Of a stretch of DNA of 17,600 bases, positions 1 to 7,037 are shown in pieces (the stretch's first letter is position 1; every line of letters starts with the position of its first letter). The DNA comes from Treponema sp. (GTDB taxonomy: Bacteria; Spirochaetota; Spirochaetia; Treponematales; Breznakiellaceae). Position numbers and translations under genes: made by a program. The DNA is taken from contig JAIRZS010000263.1 of NCBI GenBank assembly GCA_031267115.1, forward strand, positions 1 to 17,600. Direction: 5' to 3'. Under the pieces are notes generated by a model, which saw only the letters and a program-made list of their open reading frames with translations, did not search any database and was not told the DNA's origin.

Positions 1-1823
1 CTTCCGCGCTCCTGGCCCGGGCAAAACGGCTCGGCTTTTCCGACCGCCGGATCGCTGAGTTTCTCGGCATGAAGGAGGAGGAGATCCGTTCCCTGCGGGA
101 AGAGTACCGGATACGGCCCGCGGTAAAGCAGATAGACACCCTGGCGGCGGAATATCCGGCAAAGACCAACTACCTCTACATGACCTACGCCGGAACCGGG
201 AGCGGCGTTTCGGGAACTACGCCGGGCAGCGCGCGGGACGACACCAGCCCCGTAGGGCGGGGGGTAATGGTTCTCGGCTCGGGCGCTTACCGGATCGGGA
301 GCAGCGTCGAGTTCGACTGGTGCTGCGTAAACGCCGCGGTAACGGCGCAGAAACTTGGCCGCTATACGATCATGGTAAACTGCAATCCCGAAACGGTCTC
401 TACCGATTACGACATGTGCGACCGGCTCTACTTCGAGGAACTTTCCCTGGAACGGATTCTGGACATCTACGAGCGGGAGCGGCCCGACGGCCTGATCCTG
501 TCCATGGGCGGGCAGACGCCCAACAACCTTGCCACCAGCCTCTACACGGCGGGGGCGCTCATATACGGCACCACGCCCCAGTCCATCGACATGGCCGAAG
601 ACCGGAACAAATTTTCCGCGCTTTTGGACAGGCTGGGCATAGAACAGCCGATGTGGCGGGAACTTACGGACCTTCCCTCGGCAAAGGCCTTTGCCGGGGA
701 AGCCGGTTATCCGGTGCTGATACGGCCCAGCTATGTGCTGTCCGGCGCGGCGATGAATGTCGCCTGGGACGACGAAAGTCTGGAAAAATTCCTGTCCCTC
801 GCCTCGGACGTTTCCGCGGAACACCCCGTCGTGATAAGCAAATTTATCGAAAACTCGAAAGAAATAGAAATTGACGCGGTAGCCAAACGGGGCGAAATAC
901 TGTTCCACGCCATTACCGAACATATAGAAAACGCCGGAGTCCATTCGGGGGACGCGACCGTAGTCCTGCCCGCGCAGCGGCTCTACATTGAAACCATACG
1001 GAAAATACGCAAAATTTCCAGCGAGATAGCCAGGGCCCTGGACATTACCGGGCCTTTCAACATCCAGTTCCTGGCCCAGCGCAACAGAGTCAGCGTTATC
1101 GAATGCAACCTGCGCTCCAGCCGGAGCTTCCCCTTCTGTTCCAAGGTAAGCCGGGTAAACATGATCGAGATGGCGGTCCGGGCCATGCTGGACGAGCCGG
1201 TACAGAAAGCGCCGTTCTCCGCACTCGATCTGGAATGGGTAGGCGTCAAAGCCGCGCAGTTTTCCTACTCGCGGCTCCACGGCGCAGATCCGGTTTCCGG
1301 CGTGGAGATGGCCTCCACCGGCGAAGTAGGGTGCATCGGCACCGACCTCCACGACGCCTTCCTCAAAGCCCTGCTGTCTGTAGGCTACCGCATTCCCCGG
1401 AAACGCGTGCTGCTTTCCACCGGCACTATCGAGGAAAAACTGGACTTTCTCGATTCCGCGAGAAAGCTTGTGGAGATGGGGTACGAACTCTACGCGTCCC
1501 GGGGGACCGCCCGCTTCCTTGCGTCAAACAAAGTCCCCGCGGCCGCCCTCAACTGGCCGCTTGAATCCAAAGAGCCGAATATCGCCACGTTCATCAAACG
1601 GCGGGAAGCGGACATGATCATCAATATCCCCAAGAACAACCGGGAAACGGAACTGAAAAACGACTACCTTATCCGCCGCATGGCCGTAGATTTCGACATA
1701 CCCCTGTTCACCAATATCAAGGTAGCCCGGGAATTTATCGACGCCCTGGCCTACGAGCGGGAAAAGTCCGCCCTCCTCAGGGACGGCTCCCTGGAAATCA
1801 AAGCCTGGGAGGAATACCGCTAG
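1..1823 (+). CDS. carB: Carbamoyl-phosphate synthase large subunit, C-terminal half (5' end outside window)
   Basis: Makes carbamoyl phosphate for pyrimidine and arginine synthesis from bicarbonate, ATP and ammonia supplied by CarA. The reading frame is open from base 3, so the ATG at 69 is internal: the codons before it already read as CarB (AKRLGFSDRRIAEFLG). About 607 residues remain of the usual ~1,070. Numbered from the ATG at 69: the second synthetase half begins around residue 66 (VMVLGSGAYRIGSSVEFDW), NCNPETVSTDYD lies at 104-115, RPSYVLSGAAMN at 219-230, EHIENAGVHSGDAT at 284-297, and a methylglyoxal-synthase-like allosteric domain starts near 445 (about nt 1401). Motif wording (YRIGSSVEFDWC, SGPFN/ITGPFN, IECNLRSSRSFPF) follows the Bacteroidetes/eukaryotic CAD type more than the E. 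coli type. A Gly/Ser/Thr-rich linker (residues 42-64) precedes the second half. It is followed by a convergent gene, and no clear hairpin-plus-T-run terminator is visible after the TAG. Confidence 0.97.
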   Translation, partial: SALLARAKRLGFSDRRIAEFLGMKEEEIRSLREEYRIRPAVKQIDTLAAEYPAKTNYLYMTYAGTGSGVSGTTPGSARDDTSPVGRGVMVLGSGAYRIGSSVEFDWCCVNAAVTAQKLGRYTIMVNCNPETVSTDYDMCDRLYFEELSLERILDIYERERPDGLILSMGGQTPNNLATSLYTAGALIYGTTPQSIDMAEDRNKFSALLDRLGIEQPMWRELTDLPSAKAFAGEAGYPVLIRPSYVLSGAAMNVAWDDESLEKFLSLASDVSAEHPVVISKFIENSKEIEIDAVAKRGEILFHAITEHIENAGVHSGDATVVLPAQRLYIETIRKIRKISSEIARALDITGPFNIQFLAQRNRVSVIECNLRSSRSFPFCSKVSRVNMIEMAVRAMLDEPVQKAPFSALDLEWVGVKAAQFSYSRLHGADPVSGVEMASTGEVGCIGTDLHDAFLKALLSVGYRIPRKRVLLSTGTIEEKLDFLDSARKLVEMGYELYASRGTARFLASNKVPAAALNWPLESKEPNIATFIKRREADMIINIPKNNRETELKNDYLIRRMAVDFDIPLFTNIKVAREFIDALAYEREKSALLRDGSLEIKAWEEYR

Positions 1824-1907
1824 GAGTTCGCAGCCCGTATAATCCGCGCCTAATTTTGCGCCCTGCCCCCTAACCCAGCCGCCAGGACAAGCTCAGAGGA
1901 ATCTTCA

Positions 1908-1993
1908 TTTGGGCGCATCCGCGCGCCAACCTGCCCGTAGGGCAGGAAGGCCCGCGGACCGGGCTTTACGCTTGTATCTTTTTTGCCTGCGGC
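1908..1993 (+). repeat. Mosaic palindromic repeat, copy 1
   Basis: Lies in the 261-bp gap between the convergent carB and the outer-membrane gene. It starts with TTTGGGCGCATCC (1908-1920) and ends with a 38-bp segment (1956-1993) identical to 17201-17238, including ACCGGGCTTT. Between them is a variable core with an outer TCCGCG/CGCGGA pairing and an inner stem CCTGCCC-gta-GGGCAGG. The rest of the gap shows a 7-bp inverted pair (2032-2038 with 2068-2074) and a short GTCGAAAAA/GTCGAATAA tandem. I see no gene in this gap. Confidence 0.8.
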
Positions 1994-2084
1994 TAATTTT
2001 TTACCGCAAAGTCGAAAAAGTCGAATAAGTTCACTGCAGCAGGGATATAAACGCAAGAACCGTCATTTGCAGTGTGTTAAATCG

Positions 2085-3406
2085 CTAAAACCGTACCGAA
2101 ATACCGGCCTTAACGCTTATATTGCGTTCGAGAAATTCGTTTCCGGCAACCCAGCCGTCGGTTTTGGCGCTTAATTCCAGATAAGGCAGGAAATGCCTGC
2201 TTACGGCAAAGTCCGCACGGCAGCCCGCCAGGGCGAAAAATTCAGGGGCCCCGGTCATGAATTCCTGATTCCTGGGCTGCATACCGAGCAGTATACGGGG
2301 CGAAATGAACAGGCCGAATTTTGGCGTGAATTGCACGGGGAAATCCACCAGTTCCGCCTCTATAGCCGGAAAGTAATGCTCGTAGTTTATATAGCTGTGA
2401 TAAGAAAAGGCCAGGTTAAAGGGCGCTTTTTTCAGGTACACGTTGACGGAAATATCCGTGCCGAAGCTGGTGTAAAACTGCCGCAGGGCAAAGTTACCGG
2501 AAAAACCGGCGCCGAGGGGTATTGAACGTATGCCGAACATCATCGGGGATGCAAAATTCACCAGGGACCACATCACCCGGTTTTTCAGGAATTCTTTTTC
2601 GCTGTCCTTCAGGTCCGATATGCCGATAACTTCGTCATTTTCCGAATCCGCTATATATTTTTCTTCCGGGTGAAACAAGTAATACGCCCACTGAAGGGAA
2701 TCCGCCGAAACTTCCTGTTCTTTCCCTTCTACCACCATGGTTGATTCATCATTCTGAAAAGGCATATAAGCGTAACCCCATGCCTGAAGGTTCGCCAGCC
2801 AATAGAGGAATTCGTTGAACATACCCTGATCGTAAAAAAAATTGTTCTTCTGCATCTTTTCTACCAACAAAAATTCGCTTTCCATGCCGGCTTCTATGGT
2901 ACGGGGCAAATCGTATTTATAGATACTCCCGCCGGTATCGGCCATGGTATAAGCGCCGTTCGGAAACGCGAAGTTAATATGACTGCGTAGGCCCATGTGG
3001 GTAAACCCGGCGCGGTGAAAAGATTCGTGCATCCAAAAATAACCGGTTGGAACGGGCAAGAGATAAAAAAGGAAATCCCCTACGGCAACGCCCCCATAGT
3101 AGACAAGTCTTTTCCAAAACGTGTTCCGGCCTATCGCGTCACGGAGCTTGTTCATACCGAAATGGAAAGAAGAATACAGATCGCTTGTAATGGCCAGGCT
3201 GGTTTCCATATCCGGGTGGGTGTAGCTTTCAAGGAAACCGTATTCCAGTGTTTTTGCCGCGTCGATCTGGTAGGGCAAGGCAAACAGCGGCAAATCCAGT
3301 TTAAGGGCGGCAGGGGGGGGGGAGATGAAGCGGATTCAGACTGCGGGAACAGCGACGCTCCGGGAGCAAGGCACAATACACAGAAAATCAGCATGATTCG
3401 TTTCAT
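2085..3406 (-). pseudogene. Secreted, probable outer-membrane protein, frameshifted at a 10-G/C run (phase-variation candidate)
   Basis: I recognise no named family. The ATG at 3406 follows AAGGA and encodes a signal-peptide-like start (MKRIMLIFCVLCLAPGAS, then LFPQ). At a run of ten C on the coding strand (3313-3322 on +) the frame shifts. Eight or eleven C would read on into ALKLDLPLFALPYQIDA, exactly where the upstream paralogue has ALKLDFPLFVLPYQIDA. With eleven C the protein would be 440 residues, against 458 for the paralogue. The downstream frame is intact to a C-terminal ...SVKAGISVRF; a terminal Phe is typical of beta-barrel outer-membrane proteins. A hydrophobic stretch (LVYYGGVAVGDFLFYLLPV) precedes WMHESFHR, whose HESFH (3015-3029) fits the HExxH pattern. 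It starts 18 bp after the paralogue, so the pair is probably cotranscribed. It may be a phase-off gene, a decaying duplicate or a homopolymer sequencing error. Confidence 0.75.
3313..3322. repeat. Homopolymeric G(10) tract inside a coding region
   Basis: Ten consecutive G on the plus strand, read as C by the gene. It lies just after the signal peptide, in a Ser/Pro-rich linker that the paralogue encodes without a homopolymer. Present length puts the mature part out of frame; a change to 8 or 11 restores it, while 9 gives a stop soon after (the frame meets TAA within a few codons). Position and type fit slipped-strand phase variation. Confidence 0.85.
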
Positions 3407-3424
3407 GGCAGATCCTTAGTTATT

Positions 3425-4801
3425 TTAAAAGCGTATTGACAGGCCCGCTTTAACGCTTGCATTGCGTTCAAGGTATTCGTTTCCCGCTACCCAGCCGCCT
3501 GTCTTGACGCTCAGATCAAAGTAGGGAAAGAAGCGCTCGCTTACCGCGAAGTCCACGCGGCAGCCCAGCAAGCCCAGAAATTCCGGCCCCCCGGTCATAA
3601 AGTTTTGGCCTTTGGGCTGCATACCGAGCAGTACCCGGGGCGAAAGAAGCAGGCCGAAATTCGGCGCGAGATAAACGGGGAAATCTATTAGTCCCGCCTC
3701 GACAGCCGGAAAGTAATGCGCGTAGTTCGCGTAGCTGTGATAGGTAAAGGCCAAATTAAAGGGGCCTCTTTTAAGAAATATATGGGCCGGTATATCTATC
3801 CCGAAAGGTGTCAGGTAATGCTGAAGGGCGACATTCCACTCGAAACCGGTTTTACCCAGGGGAAACGAGGTAAAACCATATAAAACAGGAGAAAGAAAAT
3901 TGAGAAGACTAAGGATTCCCTGGTTTGCCAGATATTTCCGTTCTTCATCGCTTAGCTGGGCCAGGGTAATATAACGGGCGATACTGCCGTCTCCCGAAGG
4001 ATGGAGGCCGCGTTCCCCGTATGCCTCGCCCGGACGGAACAGATCGTATACCCAGTTGATGGACGAATAACCAGCCGTGTACCGCGATTCCTGATCCCCG
4101 TCATCTTTATACATATCTTTCACGGAGTCGTCCACATTTATTAATCCCAGATGATCGGCATAGCCAATTATGGTATTCGCATAAGCGCCAAACCAGACAG
4201 CAAACAAGGCGGTCCAGTTGGAAAAATTATCAAGGTCATAAAAAAAGACATTACGGGTCATGCGGTGAGAAAACAAAAGATAGCCTTCGATTCCCGCTTC
4301 ATCCATACGAATCATGTCATACGGCCTTTCAGCCTTTAAGCGTACAAGCTCTCCGTCGTTAATACCCATTTCTTTATTACGAAACAATCTGCCCGAACTA
4401 TCTATACCGGAATGGCTTAAAACGGCGCGTTCAAATTCATTGTGCATCCAGGGGTATCCAAAGGGAAGGAGATACGCAAAGGCGATTATCCCCGTCATGT
4501 TTCCGCCGATGTAAATAATATTCTTCCAAACCGGCGCGAAGGGGAGACTGTCCCGCAGTTTTTTAAGGCCGAAGTGCATAGCTGAATAGACATCCATTGT
4601 AAACGACAGGGACTGTTCCATACTCGGCCTTGTATAAGAACCGAAGAAACCATAGGTTGAAGCGTTCCCGGCGTCAATTTGATAGGGCAGGACGAACAGG
4701 GGGAAGTCCAGTTTGAGGGCAGGGGAATTATGGTTTGCTTGCGGAAACAGTGAAAATGCGGAAAATACCATACAGGAAAGGAAGAAATATTTAATTTTCA
4801 A
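3425..4801 (-). CDS. Secreted, probable outer-membrane protein (intact tandem paralogue)
   Basis: Protein of about 458 residues with no family I can name. I choose the TTG at 4801 because GGAGG (4808-4812) sits six bases before it. The in-frame ATG at 4807 directly abuts that GGAGG and is too close. The resulting start, MKIKYFFLSCMVFSAFS then LFPQ, is signal-peptide-like and matches the start of the downstream paralogue. The chain ends in SVKAGLSIRF, with a terminal Phe as in outer-membrane beta-barrels. Similarity to the gene at 2085-3406 runs the full length and is strongest in the last 70 residues (LLGMQPKGQNFMTG, KTGGWVAGNEYLERNASVKAG). Where the paralogue has HESFH this one has HNEFE, so any metal site would be lost. 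The linker after the signal peptide has no homopolymer. Surface location is inferred from the ends only. Confidence 0.8.
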   Translation of the reverse strand: MKIKYFFLSCMVFSAFSLFPQANHNSPALKLDFPLFVLPYQIDAGNASTYGFFGSYTRPSMEQSLSFTMDVYSAMHFGLKKLRDSLPFAPVWKNIIYIGGNMTGIIAFAYLLPFGYPWMHNEFERAVLSHSGIDSSGRLFRNKEMGINDGELVRLKAERPYDMIRMDEAGIEGYLLFSHRMTRNVFFYDLDNFSNWTALFAVWFGAYANTIIGYADHLGLINVDDSVKDMYKDDGDQESRYTAGYSSINWVYDLFRPGEAYGERGLHPSGDGSIARYITLAQLSDEERKYLANQGILSLLNFLSPVLYGFTSFPLGKTGFEWNVALQHYLTPFGIDIPAHIFLKRGPFNLAFTYHSYANYAHYFPAVEAGLIDFPVYLAPNFGLLLSPRVLLGMQPKGQNFMTGGPEFLGLLGCRVDFAVSERFFPYFDLSVKTGGWVAGNEYLERNASVKAGLSIRF

Positions 4802-4807
4802 AATCAT

Positions 4808-4812
4808 CCTCC
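4808..4812 (-). promoter_or_regulatory. Shine-Dalgarno deciding a TTG start
   Basis: GGAGG on the minus strand, six bases before TTG (4801-4799) and zero bases before the alternative ATG. It favours the TTG as the true start of the upstream outer-membrane paralogue. Confidence 0.65.
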
Positions 4813-4902
4813 GAAGCCGTGTATAATCTACCCAAAAACAATGTATTTTTTTGATAGTTACAGATGCATGCATGAAATGCGGGCGCTGTACGGGATACGC
4901 AC

Positions 4903-5032
4903 GCGCAAGGGATTGGAGGGGTGCCGCCCCGCAGGGGCGAAAGCAGCCACGGCGCGGAGCGCCGGGGCCGGAGCGGTAGCGGAGCCCCGGAAAGCCCGGT
5001 TTCCGGCGCTTCGCGCCGGAAATGCGCCCAAA
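4903..5032 (-). repeat. Mosaic palindromic repeat, copy 3 (inverted orientation)
   Basis: Read on the minus strand it begins TTTGGGCGCAT (5032-5022), continues into a perfect hairpin with 9-bp arms and 3-base loop (5001-5009 with 5013-5021), then ACCGGGCTTT (5000-4991). A stem CCGGGGC/GCCCCGG (4962-4968 with 4984-4990) and a short GCCCC-gca-GGGGC stem (4926-4938) follow. It ends with CAATCCCTTGCGC (4915-4903), which also occurs after copy 2 at 17256-17268. It fills most of the divergent gap 4802-5174 between the outer-membrane pair and infC. A 66-codon open frame through it looks spurious. Confidence 0.7.
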
Positions 5033-5085
5033 TTTTTTTAAAAAATCTTCGTAATGTTAAATTACTGATGAGGCAATGCGGCCTA

Positions 5086-5114
5086 TAGACAAGTTTCCCG
5101 CTTTGGGCTATACT
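5086..5114 (+). promoter_or_regulatory. Sigma70-like promoter for the infC cluster
   Basis: TAGACA (5086-5091) and TATACT (5109-5114) are separated by 17 bp, each one mismatch from consensus. Transcription would begin about 5121, giving a leader of roughly 50 nt before the TTG of infC. It also rules out the upstream in-frame ATG at 5076, which would lie before the transcript starts. Confidence 0.7.
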
Positions 5115-5164
5115 TTCGGTGGCGTGCCGCTCTCGTACCCCGTTGAGAGGGCAGCGCCGTATTT

Positions 5165-5170
5165 AGGAGG
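5165..5170 (+). promoter_or_regulatory. Shine-Dalgarno of infC
   Basis: AGGAGG four bases before the TTG at 5175. It fixes the start at this non-AUG codon rather than at the ATG 99 bases upstream. Confidence 0.8.
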
Positions 5171-5174
5171 TCAG

Positions 5175-5798
5175 TTGGCGGAAAGGGATTTGAGGATCAA
5201 TGGACAGATCCGGGTAAGGGAAGTGCGGCTCATCCGGGACGATGGGGAGCAGGGGATTATGCCTACTGCGAGCGCCCTGGAGATGGCCCGGGAAGCGGGA
5301 ATGGACCTTGTGGAGGTCGCGCCCCAGGCGGCCCCGCCGGTAGTCAAGATCATGGACTACGGCAAGTTCAAATTCGAGAACGAGAAAAAAGTCCGGGATT
5401 CCAAGCGGAAACAAAAGCTGCTCAAACTTAAGGAAATCCGGATGCAGCCGAAAATCGACGATCACGATCTGGACTTTAAGTCGAAACATGTCAGGGAATT
5501 CCTTGCGGAAGGGAACAAAGTGAAGGTTACGGTCCGTTTCCGGGGCCGGGAACTGGCCCATACCGAACTGGGGCGCGTTGTTCTCGACGATGTGCTGAAG
5601 CATATCGAGGGGGAATATGTGATGGACAAGCCGCCGTCTATGGAAGGCCGCTTTATGTCCATGGTCCTGAGCCCGAAGTCGGGCAAGGGCGGCGGGCAGG
5701 TGAAACACGCGCCCCGGACAGACGCCCAGGCGGGGCCGGGACCAGCGCCGGCAAAACCTGAGGCTAGGCCCCCGGCAAACCCGCAGCCGCCGCGGTAA
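5175..5798 (+). CDS. infC: Translation initiation factor IF-3
   Basis: Binds the 30S subunit, keeps subunits apart and proofreads the start codon and initiator tRNA. From the TTG start the protein has 207 residues. RDLRINGQIRVREVRLI (4-20) opens the N-domain, KIMDYGKFKFE (58-68) is the family signature, a Lys-rich linker helix follows, and KEIRMQPKIDDHDLDFK (86-102) starts the C-domain. A Pro/Ala/Gly-rich tail (about 168-207) extends beyond the usual ~180 residues. The TTG start fits the known habit of infC genes to use poor start codons so that IF-3 limits its own translation; that regulation here is inferred. It heads the conserved infC-rpmI-rplT order. Confidence 0.96.
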   Translation: MAERDLRINGQIRVREVRLIRDDGEQGIMPTASALEMAREAGMDLVEVAPQAAPPVVKIMDYGKFKFENEKKVRDSKRKQKLLKLKEIRMQPKIDDHDLDFKSKHVREFLAEGNKVKVTVRFRGRELAHTELGRVVLDDVLKHIEGEYVMDKPPSMEGRFMSMVLSPKSGKGGGQVKHAPRTDAQAGPGPAPAKPEARPPANPQPPR

Positions 5799-5848
5799 GC
5801 CGCGGCAAACCGCGATCGCTTTGAACGATGAACGGTTTGAGCGAGCGG
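5789..5848 (+). promoter_or_regulatory. infC-rpmI spacer with competing hairpins
   Basis: A GC-rich hairpin GCCGCGG-TAAG-CCGCGGC (5789-5806) holds the infC stop codon in its loop. Just after it, CAAACCG (5806-5812) can pair with CGGTTTG (5833-5839). Alternatively CCGC (5810-5813) plus TCGCT (5816-5820) can pair with AGCGA plus GCGG (5840-5848). These two pairings exclude each other. In E. coli the L20 operator lies between infC and rpmI, so an autoregulatory role is plausible but unproven. No T-run follows. Confidence 0.4.
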
Positions 5849-5891
5849 CGATTTTAAACAAGCGGTAAATTTGAACAAATAGAGGTACTGT

Positions 5892-6092
5892 ATGCCAAAG
5901 ATGAAGACGAAGAAAAGCGCGGCCAAGCGGTATTCCTTTACCGGGAGCGGCAAGGTCAAGTACAAAAAGCAGAATCTGCGCCATATTCTAACCAAGAAAT
6001 CGGCGAAAAGGAAGCGGGGCCTGCGCCACGCGGGGATATTGTCCAGTGACAATGTAAAGGCTATCAGGAAGCAGATGCTTCCCTACGGTTAA
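5892..6092 (+). CDS. rpmI: 50S ribosomal protein L35
   Basis: Small basic protein of the large ribosomal subunit, 66 residues, the usual length. It opens with MPKMKTKKSAAKRYSFTGSGK and carries the family's KKSAKRKRGLR segment and a C-terminal MLPY. GAGG lies about seven bases before the ATG. It sits between infC and rplT as in most bacteria, and the 93-bp spacer before it holds the competing hairpins described separately. Confidence 0.97.
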   Translation: MPKMKTKKSAAKRYSFTGSGKVKYKKQNLRHILTKKSAKRKRGLRHAGILSSDNVKAIRKQMLPYG

Positions 6093-6109
6093 GCGGGAAG
6101 GAGGATAGT

Positions 6110-6469
6110 ATGTCAAGAGCTGTAGACGGTTCCAAACGTAAAAACCACCGTAAGAAGATACTGAAGCTGGCGAAGGGCTATTGGGGCCGCCGCCATTCGA
6201 ACTACAAGACCGCCAAAGACGCGGTTACCAAAGCCCTTTCCTACGCGTACCGGGACCGCAAGGACCGCAAGGGGGATTTCCGCCGGCTGTGGATTGTCCG
6301 GATCAACGCCGCCTGCCGGGCGGAAGGCCTGAGCTATTCCCGGTTTGTGGCCGGGCTTGTGAAGGCCGGCGTAACGATCAACCGGAAAGCCCTGGCAAGC
6401 CTGGCGGTGGAAGACGAGGCCGCTTTTAAGGCGGTGGTATCCAAGGCGAAGATCGCTCTGGGGGTATAG
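6110..6469 (+). CDS. rplT: 50S ribosomal protein L20
   Basis: Binds 23S rRNA early in large-subunit assembly. In E. coli and B. subtilis it also represses its own operon. The 119-residue length is typical. The basic N-terminal extension (KRKNHRKKILKLAKGYWGRR) is followed by the globular part (LWIVRINAACRAEGLSYSRF, AGVTINRKALASLAV). GGAGG precedes the ATG closely, and the gene is 17 bp after rpmI. The next gene starts one base after its TAG, so the downstream coiled-coil protein is probably translated from the same message. Confidence 0.97.
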   Translation: MSRAVDGSKRKNHRKKILKLAKGYWGRRHSNYKTAKDAVTKALSYAYRDRKDRKGDFRRLWIVRINAACRAEGLSYSRFVAGLVKAGVTINRKALASLAVEDEAAFKAVVSKAKIALGV

Positions 6470-6470
6470 C

Positions 6471-7028
6471 ATGGTAACCCTTGAGCAAATCAAACTGCTG
6501 GAAACCAAAGTTGCCCGGGCGATTGACATTGTTACCCGGATAACCGGGGAAAACGCCTATTTAAAGGGCAAGCTGGAAAATTATCAGAAACGGATTGATG
6601 AGCTTGAGGTGTTGATACAGCGTTTTAAGGAAGATCAGGGCCGTATCGAGGACGGGATACTTTCCGCCCTGGACAGGCTCAACGAGTTTGAGGCGGCCAT
6701 GGAGAACAGCATTGCCCCGGCAAAACCGGTCGCCGAAAAACCCGTCCCTGAAAAGCCGGTTCCCGCGAAACCTATTCCTGAAAAAGCCGCCCCTGAAGAA
6801 AATGTTCCCGAAGAAGCGGCGCTTATGCCGGAAGTACAGAATCCCGCGCCGGAAGACGAGGAAACGGGCGACGCCCTGATGTTCAGCGTCCCGGAAGACG
6901 ACGCCTTTGGGGAAGACGATGATCCGGAGGACGAAGACAGCGATTCCGGGGAAGGCGGCATATTGGAGGACGGCATTAAAGATCCCGATAATTCCGGCGG
7001 CGGGGCTGCGGAGCTGGATATCTTTTAA
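6471..7028 (+). CDS. ZapB-like coiled-coil protein with acidic Pro-rich tail
   Basis: Protein of 185 residues. The first ~75 residues are a predicted coiled coil whose start (LEQIKLLETKVARAIDIVTRITGE) resembles E. coli ZapB (LEKLEAKVQQAIDTITLLQ pattern), a cell-division factor that works with ZapA at the Z ring. Residues ~82-115 hold imperfect KPVPEKPV/KPIPEK repeats, then a strongly acidic Glu/Asp stretch, ending in ELDIF. It begins one base after the rplT stop, and the next gene starts with a ZapA domain nine bases downstream, which supports a ZapB-ZapA pairing. The ZapB assignment rests on short coiled-coil similarity and neighbourhood, so it could be an unrelated coiled-coil protein. The tail is probably disordered. 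Confidence 0.6.
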   Translation: MVTLEQIKLLETKVARAIDIVTRITGENAYLKGKLENYQKRIDELEVLIQRFKEDQGRIEDGILSALDRLNEFEAAMENSIAPAKPVAEKPVPEKPVPAKPIPEKAAPEENVPEEAALMPEVQNPAPEDEETGDALMFSVPEDDAFGEDDDPEDEDSDSGEGGILEDGIKDPDNSGGGAAELDIF

Positions 7029-7037
7029 GGAGATTTT

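Noticed and set aside
69..71. ATG at 69 as the start of a protein
   Set aside because: The frame is open upstream and already encodes CarB sequence, so this Met is internal.
1850..2056. 68-codon open frame on the minus strand
   Set aside because: It crosses repeat copy 1 between two convergent genes and shows no start signal or family similarity.
4841..5041. 66-codon open frame on the plus strand
   Set aside because: It runs through the palindromic repeat copy 3, has no Shine-Dalgarno, and its Ala/Gly/Arg-rich product reflects the repeat.
5076..5078. ATG at 5076 as the infC start
   Set aside because: It lies upstream of the -35/-10 promoter, and the extra 33 residues do not resemble IF-3; the TTG at 5175 has AGGAGG.
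5806..5844. H-type pseudoknot in the infC-rpmI spacer
   Set aside because: The two stems can be drawn as a pseudoknot, but with no bases between the second strands and only three in the first loop it is sterically unlikely. I treat them as alternative hairpins.
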